Of a stretch of DNA of 64,000 nt, positions 11,601 to 26,600 are shown one piece after another. The stretch lies in the NCBI GenBank assembly GCA_008360955.1, contig LUCM01009174.1:321389-385388 (forward strand), read 5' to 3'. The notes under the pieces were generated by a model. The model was not told where the DNA came from and did no database searches. It was given only the letters and a program-made list of their open reading frames with translations. This stretch comes from Fasciolopsis buskii (taxonomy: Eukaryota > Platyhelminthes > Trematoda > Plagiorchiida > Fasciolidae). The position numbers were made by a program, and so were the translations under genes. The stretch's first letter is position 1. Each line of letters opens with the position of its first letter.

Positions 11601-14600
11601 ACTGATCGTCCACTTCATGTTCACTAGCCCTTTAACTGTCTTGGCTTTCACGTGAGAAATTCCAGGCATGGTTTGAATGGACGCCGAAATAGCGATTCGT
11701 TCTCCGCCTTCTTCGTCGTCCTCGCGGTTGTGAGTATAATGACCAGATAGATCCCCCTATATGTAGCGTAGTCAGTTGAATACAGACACTTGCTCAGAGT
11801 TCTGCTGTTATAGACTGTTTCGGATAGTGTCAGGACGGCCTTGGGCTTAGTGCACCATTCTGAATACAAAGGAAACGGCTGATTTAGAGTACTGATTTCC
11901 TCGGAGAAGCCTAACATTAACATTTTTGACCCCATGAAATAGAAAACTATATTTGTGACCATAACCTCGGTCAGTGATGTAGATGCTCGTTGTTTCCAAA
12001 TGGCTTGGGAAAAACGGGAAATCGCTTAGGAAAACGTTCACCAAGAAGATTCAAAGATGAAACCGTCATTATTCAGAATAGAGGAAGCACGGCATCCGGC
12101 TGTTCTACCCCGTTTAAAAATTAATCTTCCTTCGGCCACGATCCGATGTTGTGTCGACCACTGGAGATGGATTAGTCAATTTTCAGCTTTCCTGATCGAT
12201 TGTCGAGCTTTAATACTACATGATTAATGACTTATTCGATTGCGTGCAATTGATCAATCACCAGCAAAACATTTTTTTTCATTTTCGCACCCCTGCCCAA
12301 AATTCACGATGAATCTCGTGCAATGTTGAGTTCCACATTACAAACATTTGTATTTGTCACTCCGTGTTAGCTATGGCTTCTCAAAATGGGTCTTCTATTC
12401 GTAAGCACTAATCTCTCAAATAATCTGGCATCAAAAAGATGAAAGACAGGCAGAAGTCCAATCTTGATAAATGTGCCCATTTCGTGCTGGGAAATGCGGT
12501 TCGTTGTGTGTGTGTGTGTGCATGTGCGTGTCAGAGCTCGAAGAGCAATGACAATGTAGGTTACAATATAAACTGTGGATAGTTAACTTGACCGTAAAAA
12601 CTGCTTTTCAGTACACTCCCGCGAAAGTGTTTGTGTTCAGGATTAACCGGACTCAGCTAAAGTTAATAAGCGAACTGCTTAGAGGGTGATACTGCCCACC
12701 AGTGGAACGTCCAGTGTATCTCACGATTTTCGGGAATGGATCGGATTCCCATAAAACTCATTTTTCACAATTCGTAACGAATTCCAGTACATGTCATCAT
12801 CACTGGCTAGGGTATTTCTGATCCTGGTTGACGTTCGTTGGTTTTTATTAGTCACTGATGCTGTTCCCACTTAGGCGAGATATACTTCAAAGTTTGCAAT
12901 TTCACGAATAATTTCCGGAAATCGAATGTGACGGACTGAAGGATTTTTGGATTGTTGACATTCACTCGTCCCGAACAAACAATGCTTACCCTTTTGGTAC
13001 TCCGCCCAATAGGACAAGTTGCTTTTCGCTGATTTCCGTTGATGGCAAATCGATTCTAATAACTTCCTGGTCAACGTGGACGGTAAGCGAATTTTCCGAA
13101 CCCCATACACGACCAACCTGAGAATTGGGGAAGATGAAAACAAAATCCTAGTTGAATGCAGACAGTAGGGTAAATGTGAGTTTCTAAAGTACCTGAAGGA
13201 TTCGATTTTTCGATATCGTTGTCGATGGACTGGGAGGTACGACAAAGTCCCTTCCAAACATATTGCAGGACAAGAAATCCAGGCTTCTTGGTAGTATGCA
13301 TCAAGGAAATGGAAATTATCGAATTCGGGTGAATATTTCAATTGGATTTTTATGGTCAGAATTTATTGTTTTCGAGTTACTTCCTTATACCTAGAGTGTA
13401 GATGAATTTGAGGAGTTGAGATTCCTTTCGTAAGAAATGCGTCGCTGACATAGAGCCGCGCCTGTAGTGGGATGAAAGCAAAAATGTGCCTCACGAACTT
13501 CGGCCTCATTAAGCAGTTTGATTTAGTATTAGCTATTGTCTTTGTTGACACTGAAACTGTCGGAGACATCCATGAACAGAGATCAGAACACTTTCCTTAT
13601 GGCAAGCAGTGAAAATGAACAAGTGACATGTAAAATCTGCTTGTTTTTTGCCTTGTTCCAATTTCATTTTCTCGTCTAATCATAATAATATTTCAAGAAG
13701 CAGGTGACGATAATTAATGAAATATCAAAGCGGAAATCAGTCGGCGTTGACTGAAATCGAACCTAGTAAGTTGAAATCGAATTGCCATGAAGTAAACTGC
13801 CTAACCGAATTCAATCAACTCTTAATAAGACAATGGATTACTGGGGAAAATGCATTATAATAGGTAATTTTCGATAAATTCAGAAGATGCATTTAGTGCG
13901 AATTCGATCGGGCTGTAGGGGGAAATATGTAGACAAGGAAGCAACCAACAGGCATTTATTTACCCTAATTCGGTGCCAGTTCGAATTGGTAATTGCCCCG
14001 TTTCGTTTGGATTGAACGTTCTTTGTTTTCTGTTGTTGCGCACAAACGATGGTCAGATCACCGTTGACAAGTTCGAGACCAACAATATCTGACGATCCGT
14101 AGTCCACGAGGAGAATAAAACCGAAATTCTAAATCAAAATTTAGGCGAAAACATTTGTGAGCTAGCTTGCCTAGGTGAAAGCAACCAGCATTTGACATGA
14201 CACAAATTGAAATAAATCATGTACATCCAAACCAACATGGGAAAGCGTAGTAGCATTATATTCGAGCTACTTAACCGTCTGGCCTATCGAAAATTTGGAG
14301 TAATAAAAAAACTATCAGGCTTAGTTTAAGTTAAAATCCTTGGTTAAAAAATGAACCCTTCATAGCGTTCGTTTTAATCTTGTCAAGATCGGCTCGTTCC
14401 AGGTCCCGTATTATGAACTACAGCACAAGATGTGTGATCCACTTGTCACTAGTATCCTACACGGTTGCAAACATACGCACATTCATTTATCGATGTGCAT
14501 ATGATCATCTGTAAAAAAAACAAGAGACAGCCGTACATTTAAGGATTTATTCTTTGGACACTGGAAAGTAATTTGTCTTAATCCGTCATCACTGACCTTG

Positions 14601-17600
14601 ACAGCGATTATGTTGATCGTTGCTTCATAGATTGCCGACCATAGTTTGCAGACCCGAATAATTAGCAAAATCGATGAAAACTACTGGTGATGATGACAAA
14701 TTAACACCGATCTTATGATTAATAGCTTACAGCAATCCGTTCGACTAGACCGCACATCATGTGGACATCTTTTCCCGGGTTTAGGAATTCCATAGTACAA
14801 ACGAGGGGATATCTTTGCCTACGTTATGCTGGTTCTCACCAATTTCGCACATCATTTTCTATCCATTCGAATAGTTAGTCACTGAATCAATTTATTGTCG
14901 GTGTTCATTAATTAGAATAAGGTGATTGATGCACACAGGATCAGTTTGTATTTTTATTGGTTGGGCGATTGGAGCCACGTATTTTGCCGTTCGGGAAAAC
15001 CAATGGCCTGCTGGTAAATAGAACTTCAGATTGGAATTAAAACTGACTAGAGAGAGTTCGCTTTTCGTTTGGACTGTGTGACTTTATGACGATGTGTGCA
15101 AGAGTATTTCGATGATTGGGCACACAACATAACTGAATGCGAACACGTTTTTTAGCAAATAAACCTTAGGCGGAATATAAGTTATAACCAAAATGAAAAC
15201 GGGTACATCCGTTAGATCGTCGTGGTGGAATCTCTTGGACAGACACAGTTAACCGTTAATCTGCGTCCCGTGTTTTTGATTATTTCGCGCCAACTCATAC
15301 CTTACTGGGATACTGCCAAGGCGAGATTTCTGTCTCACTATCCTGTGACTTTACTTGCTAAACGTTTGCTTGCAGTAGAAGAAATTTACGAAATTCCTTT
15401 CATATTTGCTTGATTTGTCATATTCTCTTTGACTAGAAAATCCTTGGATCACCATCCAGTACGTGAACGTTTCTTTCTTTCAAACTGAATTGAGTTAACA
15501 ATGACAAAACGTAAGTTTCATGAACAAGATCGTGCAGAAATAACAAAAGTAATTAACTAATCAATCAGACAAGTGATTTTACTCCTCGGTTTTCCGATTT
15601 GACCTGTTAAGGTTGATCGGTTGAATGCTCATTTCAATAAAATCCTAACTACGGTCGGAACAGTCATTCCACGTTTACAGTATGTGTACTAGTCAGGTAG
15701 TTCGACCGATTGTAAAACGAAAATAAACAGGCAGCATCTGAGAATCTTGATACGTGCAAACTTCCCGGTAGACGGTTAACAAATTTAGTAATTTCAGTTG
15801 ATTCAGAAAAGTCAAACACATATCAAACTTCACATTATCACAACCGATGTACAAATGACAAGATCTTTCTTTTCGACTAGACTAAACCAGAGTCGGATTC
15901 CGTTCGCCAGCCGCTTGTAGTCGTAGAAAATCAATAACGGCTAAATGCCTCGGCCTATGGATTCTTTGAGAACCTACCTGACTAGCCTTCTACCAAAGCC
16001 ATTCCGTTCACAAATTTTCCTTCCGAGTTGGTGTCTAATTTCGGGCACCATAGATGAGTCTAACTGGCAAATCCTGGCAACCATTGTCTAGTGAATTGAG
16101 CGGCGAAAATTGCGCGGTGACTAATTGTGAGCAAACCAGAATTTATGAGGGAAAACATGCTACCTCGTTGATAGGAAAACCCACGCCTGTTCCGAATTTG
16201 CTACACTTTCTCAGAATCCTAATTGTTGATACGTTCTAGTTTGGATTATTGATGGGGCACCACTTTTGAAAGATATATCCTGCAATTTGCAACAAAGTCC
16301 TGTAATGACCAGCGTTGCATCCTTCTGAACCAGAAGAGCGAGTTTACGATCAACGGGCTTCCAACCGTCGTGCACGTGAATCGCCAGTCAGCGATCGGCC
16401 CAAGTGAACAAGTGCGCCCCCGTGACTTACTGGTCTGCGTCACAGTGAATCTCACAATTATCGATCCATTGGACTGTCATACAACTTCATGAATTGCGCG
16501 TAGAAGGCTCCAGGCTTTTAGTTGCCTCTGCTGTGTTGTTAGTGCATGCTATAGTTTACCGATTATCATTCTGGCTATTGCTTCTGCATGTTCTGTTTAT
16601 TACGTCCACCCGTATTGGCTTACTATAAGAAGGAAGCAAGGACAGATTTCTATTTCTATTTCCTGGGACTAGTTAATTTCTTGATAGGATGAAAACCATG
16701 CTTAAGTCTACTATTTTTCACAGTCCATAGCGATTTCTGCATTCCTTATTTAAGCTCCCCATGGTGAATCAAAACCGTTGATTGAACAAATAAGCCAGCA
16801 TGCACCCGCGAGCTTGCTATTCATTGTTGACCATGCCCAAATAAGAATACAGTTTATTGGATGGATTTTTAGTTAGAAGGTGAAAACCCAACAGGGATCC
16901 CATATGAACAAAAGCCTCAGTCCGAAATGTCTCAGTTGAGTGCAGTTTGCATTCGGACCGTTGATGAAAAAAGTGATTCTGTTAAAGGGACACGTTGCAT
17001 TGCTTCTTCTTTTGTGATAGTTAGTAAGATAAGCTAGATTGCTTCTAATCAGGCTTATAAACCCACGTAGATCCGTATATACGTTCGAAGCAGGGCAAAA
17101 TCAACAGGCCAGTTTTTCTGGTAGGGAAACAATGCAAGTAGCAATGTCAATAAAGATCCACACAGTATCTCAAAATACCACAAGATAACAAAGCACAACA
17201 AAATCTGTTAGCTGCTGATTTGCTTGGACAAAAGATGTGTAAACGAGTAATTTAAGCTTTCGTTTATCATTTTAGTTCTGCCAGAATTTTGTGGTTTTGC
17301 CAACGATTTTCACGTGGGTGGCCACGCCCCCGATGTAGGCTACCGAATGGCGGATCGAACAGCCGTGGTTGGTGAGGAATTCTATCCCTGAAATAGCTAT
17401 CCTACTGACCGCTTCACTTTGATGGGTTTGGGACAATTGTAAAGTGCATTTTCGATGGGTCGGGAACAACCCCTTGAAGAAAACTGCTTTAAATGATCTA
17501 CGTACAATATCTCAGGTTTCGCGGTTCAGATATGACCATGGGAAACGAAATATCAGCAAATTACTAACCGTCTTATCGATGAAAATTCCTTGTGTGTAAC

Positions 17601-20600
17601 AAATCTTATCTGAATGATAAAACTCGAGGCCTCACAATAAATATCTATTTCTCAGTGGAACCTGTCGATATTTTTGAAAAACCTTGTCTCTTGGCGGAAT
17701 GAATTTACCTAGATAGTTTACGGTGGTCCCAGAGAGTACATTATTTGATTCACGTTTCGGTATTCTATGTACTAAGTTGAGAAATATTCTAAAAAGTCAA
17801 CCACCTACAAAACTGTGTACCTACTGCCGTTTGTGATTAAAAACAGTAGTTCCAATGTCCGACTGAGCACGCCAACGAAGCTTGAAAAGTGCACGTACTT
17901 TCGTGAACAATTCTACTACCACTTTCATCTGTCGCGCATCCTGAACTAGGCATCTATCTGGCTAGTATTTGCGTGTTTACACGCGCACGCACAGATGCAT
18001 ACATGCACATAAACATACTCGATCCGCGGACTTGGTCAAGAGTGGCCTTGCCACGAGGAATCATGTCAACGCGGGAAGGAACACACCAGGAAAAAAACAG
18101 GACAGTCCCCAATCAACAGGTCGTTCGCGAAACTCATCCGTCCTGTAGTTTACGATGTGCTAAGCGGGAAACCGGTGTCCCATAAATCTTTTGAGAGAAA
18201 CTTGCGATGTTCGCGAGTCAAAACATGAAAGCAAACGATGTGGGTTAACAGCTTAAAAAGGAAGCGAGACAAAAACTCCCACCCAGGCTGACTATGCACC
18301 CTGTTTGGTGCAAAACCATGTTGCCTGAGCCGTCTCCGTTTGAGGGAATAGGTTTACTGACCACGCTATCGAGATTATTGCCTTGCATATATATATGTAT
18401 GCATATAAATATACATATATATAACATGGGTGAAAAGATAAATCACCGTTGATGACTATTTAAATGAAATCATGCCATCGTTTTTTGTTCTGTCATACAC
18501 ATCAACCAAAATGTTCCTAATCAGATTGTGTTTATGGTGAAATTGAGCTTACGAGTCGGTCAAATAATAAATGATATACATATACGAATTTCAAACATGC
18601 CCCGACTCAACGACTTGTTCTCATATAGCATATACGACTGGTGCAAAATACCAATTCGGCATCGTAGGCAAAAGAGGGGAGAAATGGATGGAATAAGCAG
18701 TGCGATGACTGTTCTCTTCAATGACATGCATCCTTGTCTTGTACTAGCATGTGATGTGCCACACGTGATCTGAAATTTCTGGAGTGATTAGCGATATATC
18801 ATTAGTCCAAACAAACGAACGGAGCCAGGTCTCAAACAATTCGAGAGTGAATCAGCAAAGTTATCTGCAGACAATGGCCTAAGGATGAACGGTGGCCAAG
18901 GTGCCAGAAACAATGTCGTTTTGCCGATACTGATCTGTAATCTCTTAAAGAATGCAGGCTGGTCAGTCAGGGTTGGGAAATTCGAAACTCCGAGAAATAT
19001 GTGCAACAAGACTTGGAGCGAAATTTAACAAAAGGTACCCGAAAGATTGCAAACTAGATCGCAAACCCACGAAGAATCGTAATCATTTCTTCACGCTCAA
19101 CTGTAGCATTTGTAGCACAGCAATTCGTGATCGATCAGTATCCAAAAGAATGGGTGGTGCCGTGATTGCAGAATCAATTATTTCAAAAGAATGTTTCCTA
19201 AAAAACTGTATTGCCTTCCCGTATTGACTTCCCGTATTGAACAGTAGCTTAGCTCAAATTAAGATAAACAGTTATTTGCATCTCTTGAATCAAAAGGTTA
19301 GGTGTGACGTCTGCCACTCAAGTGCTCTTATTTCTAATGTTAGCGTGATTTGTGCTGCAGAATGCGACTCTACTGATAGCATCTGACTTTGCTACATTCC
19401 AGACGGGAGACGGAACTTTTACGCTCTACTGTGTCTCTTGCGAAAATGCTCAGAAAGAATGATTATTCTGTGCAAGTGAACCTTTGATTTGCGACGCGTA
19501 GAATGGCAAATGAAGGATTCAAACTCACCTTGTCCGCCTTCAGCCAAAATTCCAGGACAAATTCATCAAATGATCCATTCATTTCCATTTGTACATATGA
19601 ATCATGTGTCGACAAAGACAATGGAAATTCTAGCATTTGTCCCGAGGTCGGCAGGCTCTCAGACGCAGTTATTTCCATGCGGTCACGCCAAACGGAGTAC
19701 AAGGATTGGGTGAGCAAATGTTTAGCGATCCGTAAAATATCCAGTCCATTGAACCAAAATGACATCACGTTCCCGATGAAAACACGCAGTTTGGTCTCTT
19801 CGGGCTGCATCATCATCGGCCGTTCGGGGAACGCGTCCAGTGTTCGCGGTTCCGATATTCTAGTGCTACGGCCGACGATTATTTGTTTATGGGAAAGAAA
19901 CCGACCATATTGTGGAATATCTGTCAATTTTGATTAGGAAAAGATAAGGGAAACATTGTTTCCTTTTACACGCCCACGAGCTTGATTAAACCGAAATTGT
20001 GAACGAATAACACGCTAGGGTGCAAACTTGGATAGCTCAAGGTGGAACGCACCGATTGCTTCACACATTGACCAAAGGTCACTGTGTCCGCATGGATACG
20101 AAACTGGATAAGCAGGTCAGCGTTGTTCAGTTTTATAACTGACGTGTGAAGTACCACATCAAAACGTCGCAAAGCAGTCGATTCTGGGCAGTCGCTGGCG
20201 TTTTTTAAAACCACAATCACCAAACGGTCTTGTCCATGAGGGGACGTTTTCCGTACCTGTCACTTTTGTCCATGTATGGGCCAAGATATTTTGGACAAAT
20301 GACCAATAAACCGCCCTTGGATTGGCGACAAATGGCGAGTGATCTTTGACGGTAAAACTAAAGTATAATGCAAGATTAACGAAACTAGTTCTTATGTAAT
20401 ATTAACGCTCAACTAACCAAGAAGTGACTACCCGGGTGTTACATTCTTGTTGGGAGTCATCAGAAGTTCACATCAACTATGCCACAGCTGGAACACGAAA
20501 CCGATACGAAAGGTGATGAGCGGAACCTCTCAGCTATTACACTACAGAGCAGACTGCCATCGTTTTGTCTGCATGCATTTATGTAAGAAGTTTGGACAAA

Positions 20601-23600
20601 TTTCTGAACCTACCTTGTGATCAATACTGACCAAATGTCAAGGTCACTGCAAGTTGGCAATCGCCCTGCAAAGACCATGAAATTGCACAAATGCGCATGT
20701 AGTTCATTCACAAAAAAACAAAACTGAGTTTACATTCTGCCAAGACAATTCTTTAGTTTGAATCTTTCTGCTCTAGTGTGACGATACTCCATTGCACAAT
20801 GACCAATCCCTATGTGTAGAATTTAAAATGACTGTTTACAAACCAAATCACTATGATCTAACACTTGCTATAATCTGTCTAATATCTATTTGTTGTCAAG
20901 CTGGAATGGTATCACCGTTTGAATTTATGAATAATATTCTTATTGGGCGAAAAGTCTTTGGGGCACACATTTCGTTTGGGATTAAATTGCACATCCACAT
21001 TTGTCCGGTCGCGTATGAGCTGGACTGACCGTCATCAGATGCGTCACCTTGCACAACATGTCCTGTTCTTCTGATTGATTCCCCTGGGAAACCCGTTGCT
21101 TTATTTTTGGCGGTGGGGTAACAAAACCACTTACGGATGAACCGGGGATTATGATGGATAATCTAGGCCATAGAGAAGGAGTTTGGATGAGTTGAAACGC
21201 GTCTTTTGTTCCACTTTTTCTCGCCGTTTTTTCTTTTTTAAAACCCTTGGTTCAGATGGTGCCAAGTCTGTATTTCAGTTGTATATACTATCCCATCATA
21301 TTTGACTAATGAAATGAAATAACATTGGTTATATTTTATGACACTAGATAATTAGTAGCCATTTAGCGACAGCGATCAGTCGGTAAAAATCGCGACGTTT
21401 CAGTCGAAAGTTCACCGCTTTGAGTTATTTCCCCATTTGTTAATCTCGCCACCTGAAAGTCCAATGCTGACCGCCACTTGCATCTAAAAGTGATGCATTT
21501 TGTCATTACACCAATCAAATAAGTGAAACAATGCTAGGTCATACATATGCACGTATATATATGACATGCTTGTTTGATCTTTACAAATGTACTCGGTGGT
21601 TCATGTCTTTACTACTTTTCTCATAAACGGGGAACTCACCGTAAACTTGTGCCAAATTGTCCACGGTGAAGTTCAAATGACGCTCGCGACGTCTAATTCG
21701 TATCGTGTGCCATAGGTTGTCGGAAACGAATGTGGAACTTTTGTACCGCTAGTTAGGTGTGCATAGAAAAAAGTAAAACGATTCGGGTTCTTGCAACACT
21801 GTAACGGTAAAAGACATTTGATATCACATATGTTGTTTAAAATACCGCGCTAAAATTTCCCGAAATCACCTACCCCCGAATCCACAGCCTTGTGCGAGAG
21901 CGGACCACTGACATTTCCGTTAGTCATTATTTTCTTCTTGTCATTGTCATTGGGAGGGCAAAATTTAAAGTCTAATCAGTTTTTCTATCGATTCCCACTC
22001 GTTGCTGACCCCATGGAACGAGATGATGATTTCTCTCTTGTGTGGAAAAGTGCAGCAAAAAAGTAGATAACATGTATTCGGGAGGCGGATTTTTTTGTTT
22101 TTACATATTTTTGCAGGGTAGTAACTGAAAGGCCAGATTGATTTTGTCCAAATCAAAATGGACCCTTTCGTTCGCCTAGAGTCTCGCCTCTCGAGTTGAA
22201 GCGAGAAACAACAAAATGCCAATTATCCTTGAAAAGAGAAACAATGAGAAATTCCATATTCTCCTGTGACATCTTTGTCCATTCTAATTCTCTCATAAAT
22301 GCTCAGTGTACTTTTTCACATTTAAAATTCTCATTACCAACATGCGGTGAAAAGAATAAGCGAGAACTAACAGGTGCGCGGGCACTTGCAAACACACCTT
22401 GCTTTCTTCACCAAAATCGTAGATCAGCTGCACGTATCCCGCGTTGACTCGTAATTCTAGGCAATCGGATTCGGCCAACGATGGACTTCGTGTTGTCAAT
22501 AACAGTCCGTTCTTGTGTTTGGTACGGAATCGAAGGATCACATCTTCCACGGATGACTGGACTGGAAATGAGCCGAATGCGATGGAGATCCATTGATGTC
22601 CATTAAATTCCGCCACGATTGGGGCTGTTCGTCAAGGGAATAAAAGGACGAACTGATGGATAAAGTGTTCCCACGTTTACAGTGCAAAAAGATAACCATA
22701 AATGAAGTGCTGACCGCGCAAAAAACGAATCAGGCAAAAACAGGTCGCGTCAGGAAGTTTCATTGCTAACTGGAAAATGTTGCCGGAGATGATCAGTCTA
22801 CTGGCAGATAGTTGCAAGTGGTGATTCTGTCTCAAACTGTCGAATTGCATACGCGTAAACATTCGATTTTCCGAGACTCATAAGAGATTATCGAGGGACG
22901 AAAATGTCTTCAAGCAAGCGTACTAATCTTCAATGCACCACTTTACTGGATACGGCTTATGTCAAAACAATTTCCTGCAATTCACGTTTACATCCACGAT
23001 GTATTTTACTCGCCTTCCGAAATCTAGCTCAGTTCGTTCTAAGTTGCACAAAGTAGTCTGAAGTCTTACAAATAAGTAATAAATTATTCCTAGACACAAG
23101 GAAACACTTTTCTCAACAATGCATCTTGGTTCGGCCTGTGAGAAACACGAGGGCAATCAAGAGCTCGTATTCGCTTCACTATTTGGTGTTTTTCGTGGGC
23201 AACTGAATGTGTAAGCATTCGAGAGTAAATAAATAGTTCCCGTTTAAGTAAAATGGTAAGGCAACGAGGCTACGAACGACTTGGTGAATCTGGACACACA
23301 TAACACATTTTGGCTCTCACTCATACAGACAAGGAATAGTTATCGTCACTGGAGTGAGTAATCATACTGTACTCAGTATTAAATGTCACAAGGTTACCGT
23401 GTAGCATTACTTTCATACTAGTTAGTAGATGCCAGCGTGAATTTTCGTTGCACCCACACTTGAACTGCAACCGGGAGCAAGGGGGAGTGGTTGGCTATCA
23501 GTCGAATATCGTCATAGCCACCGGCCTGCCTGAGTTTTCAAACTTCCACGCTGTGCGACCACAAACCACTAGTTAAAAGTAGTTAACTTAAGGCAATGGA

Positions 23601-26600
23601 AAGTGTTTCCTAATTCGTAAAAATAATGATAAAAACAAAACGCATACTACAGAAGAAGTAAACTTAGTGAGGGCTGCCTAAATTTGTAATTGGGGTCCAC
23701 AAAGCCTCAACTGCACTTAGGATATCTAGAGAGAAGCCACCTATTAATGTAGGGTGTCAGTTAGTTTGAACGCAAATCAGTAACGTGTAGGTAATGTACC
23801 ACGCTGTGAAATTTAGACCAACTCTTGATAACCTTCTTAGCTTGGGCAATGACTAAAGTGTTTCACTCATTCATTATTCTTGAATTATTGCCCGAGTTCA
23901 TGCATGGTTGCCATGCGGTTCTGATGATTCCCAACTGGAAGGAAACGGCCGCACGATGCTCATGTTACTACTTATTGACGAGTCCAGTGCTTACAACAAA
24001 TAGCAAGAAAATATATGTGAAACGGATAGAAGGACAGCAGTCATCAAATGCGTGAGAGAAAAGTCTAGGAGAAAAAGTTAAGTTTTGATGCATGGCATCA
24101 AAAATTTTGTCGTGCATACCTCGTCGATCCCAAACTGAGGGTCTAATTGACTCTTATTTGTCATTTTCCTGGACGAAACCTTTTCATGAACTGTTAACGA
24201 TGACCTATCTTCGAAGCACTATTGGTCTTGGAGAAAAATGTACGGTCTGGTCATCGTTTAAGTTTCACTTCATGAGAGTCAAAATAACGGTAAAAGATAG
24301 TCTCGATTATTCTCACGATAGTAATATTCTGCACTATTTTCTTCAACTATCCTTTGCGGTCTTTTTCGGTAATTCTAAAACTCCCTGGTTTTCCAACTTC
24401 GTGGTCTGAATTTCGAACAAACAGAAACAAAATTAGAATTTCGGTCAAACTGTGGATCGGTAAAGCGGTCCAGGTGTGAGCTTGGGACCTGCTTTTTCCG
24501 AACGCCTTATTATGGTAAATCTTACTTAAGCGAAACGATTAGGAGATCCCGTTCAATGATGCAAGCGCATCCAAACGATAACTGTTTACAGAAAAATGGC
24601 CGAAAGCTACCACCTATTCGAGAAAGCTGTATTAACAAAGCAGACGCATGTCTGTGTTTACGATCGCGTGTCGTAATGCGTTTTATCAAATGATAAGTGC
24701 ATGTGTTAGATGTCGTTTTAATATATGATGGACTTGGTCAAACTGTTAGACAGCGGTAGGGATCCCGTCCGGTGGAATACGCAAGTCACGTGGTACATGT
24801 TTCACATCCCGGACATGTGGCTCGCACACACGCTCAGGCAAACATGAAACAATTGTTTTCCCACGTGTACCGACTTTTCAATACATCATAATTTGAGTAA
24901 GCCGCAGTACTTGCGACAATTCCGAGCGGGGCATACGCTGACGTGTTATTTCGCAGTTAACTGGATGCCACTTAACGAATCAACGGATTTCAGTTACTTT
25001 CGTAGAAATGGTTAGTTTGACAATAACAAGTGGCATCAAATGAGCTTCGCACTTAGATCCCATGGTCTAGTTCGTATCGTCCGGAATACAGTAGAACACA
25101 TTGTCCGATGGGGTGAGAATCAGAGTGGATTTGCAACGCACACACCAAAAGGTCTTGATTGATGTTATAGGATTTTCCCCCGTCACAGTCGATGCGTATA
25201 ACCAACCGGCTGTTGCACCCAATCGTAAATGATGGAACAATTTACCAAACCAGGATCTCGGAGTCGAACAAAAAGCACTGGCCAACGGTTGCGGATATGT
25301 GTAGTGAAAAAATGTTTCAAAATGCTTCCCATTTATACTGATTATTCCAGCGTGCATGAGCACGTGTGATGACTTCGTACAGCAAAGATTGCACCCAACA
25401 AACCACAAAGCTAGATGACCAGCCTTTTGAGCAGTGATACAATGTGTCATGAACTGGGTTTTCTGCACATAACAGCCTGTTTGAACATTAGGGCAGATCA
25501 TACTGTCCCCAATCGATCGTTGCAAGCCTATTTCAAACGAACTTATCTCTGATGTTCTCAAAGTAGTTGAATTAATTCCCAAATGTAACTGATGTTTTAT
25601 TTTCACGCCCTCGTTTTCCACATTTGCCCAGGTGGCATTTGCTGTTACGCATTTTATTTAGCGCCTCAAACCCTCAAACTGAATTTTAAGTGTATTGCTA
25701 GTAAGAATCATATCAGCATCAACCCAAATACGCATGCTGAATCCCTAGTAAAATTAATAAATAGGCAAAGATATTACTCGTCATCATCTATCGTGGATTG
25801 TTTTTCGATGCCATCGGGCAGCTAGTTCCCCAAAACAATTTGGTGTGCAAACTAGTTTGTTAAATAACAGCCGACTTTTCGTAGATGCATATTCGTCGTG
25901 CACGAGAGACAAACAAAATGATACCTGGAGACAATGGAATGTTTTCTTCATAATTCTGACTGTACATGACCTCAAAGTTGAGCCAGTTCTGTCTGGCATA
26001 AACTAATTGCCTTTATGTTTGTCAGTCAAAATATACATTGTTCCTGGAAGCAAATAGCTTTGCATTCACAAATCGACCGTAACTATGTGAATATGATTCA
26101 TGGCATCATTCGGGATTTGTAATCCAAATAGCTGAATCACATCCGGATAAGATGCTGGATTAGCTACCCGGAAAGGATGCATACACGCATGACACAATTT
26201 CCGGCTGATCGAAACAAAATGATGACGACGAGTTATTTCCATTCTCCAGCAAACTGTTTTCCTACCTTATCGACTCCTGAGATCAGATCGGTTTTCACAA
26301 CCACTGATTTTGTACCAACGTGCTTTGAATACGATTGCTAACCTAGAGTATCATTTGTTGGGTACGAAAATGAATGAAGTATGACGGAAAAATTGCTGAA
26401 AAATAGTAAGTTGAATAGCTACACGAAGAAGAAAATATCTCGAAAGTAAGATTGTCAATGACTACGAAAATGGGCCATATTATCCACTGTCTAACTATCG
26501 CTCGAAGTGACCTCGGGGACACCAACTCGGTAGTCTAAATGGATCTAGGTGAACCAGTCCTCTGGTTAGCGTTTTCATACCTTTCTGTCGTGTTATCGGC

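Larger units (their letters stand above)
8649..12989 (-). other. NRXN: Neurexin intron (4.3 kb)
   Basis: Lies between the exons at 12990-13117 and 8281-8648. It holds a GT-rich simple repeat (12504-12530) and a segment at 10351-10394 resembling the loop of the fold-back repeat at 52945-53122. The 120-codon plus-strand ORF at 10342-10704 starts in that repeat-like segment and is probably not a gene. Confidence 0.85.
14129..19528 (-). other. NRXN: Neurexin intron (5.4 kb)
   Basis: Splits LNS5 between LKADK and NFGF. It contains an AT microsatellite (18385-18424) and a 13-base perfect tandem duplication (19215-19240). The ORFs at 16246-16455 and 17272-17469 were read in all minus-strand frames; none fits the splice phase or an LNS strand pattern well. 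Confidence 0.85.

Noticed and set aside
12871..13341. 156-codon minus-strand ORF
   Set aside because: It covers the neurexin exon at 12990-13117 in a different frame. Only the exon frame fits the phase of its neighbours and aligns with LNS5.
16246..16455. Possible LNS5 exon in the intron at 14129-19528
   Set aside because: All three minus-strand frames were read. The exons at 19529 and 14128 already join in phase with no gap in the LNS5 alignment.
17272..17469. VAYIGGVATH, resembling an LNS YIGGV strand
   Set aside because: The LNS5 YIGGV-type strand is supplied by the exon at 12990-13117, and this ORF has no fitting splice phase.
19503..19937. 144-codon plus-strand ORF
   Set aside because: It is the antisense of the neurexin exon at 19529-19920; the minus strand shows LNS4/LNS5 similarity and splice sites.
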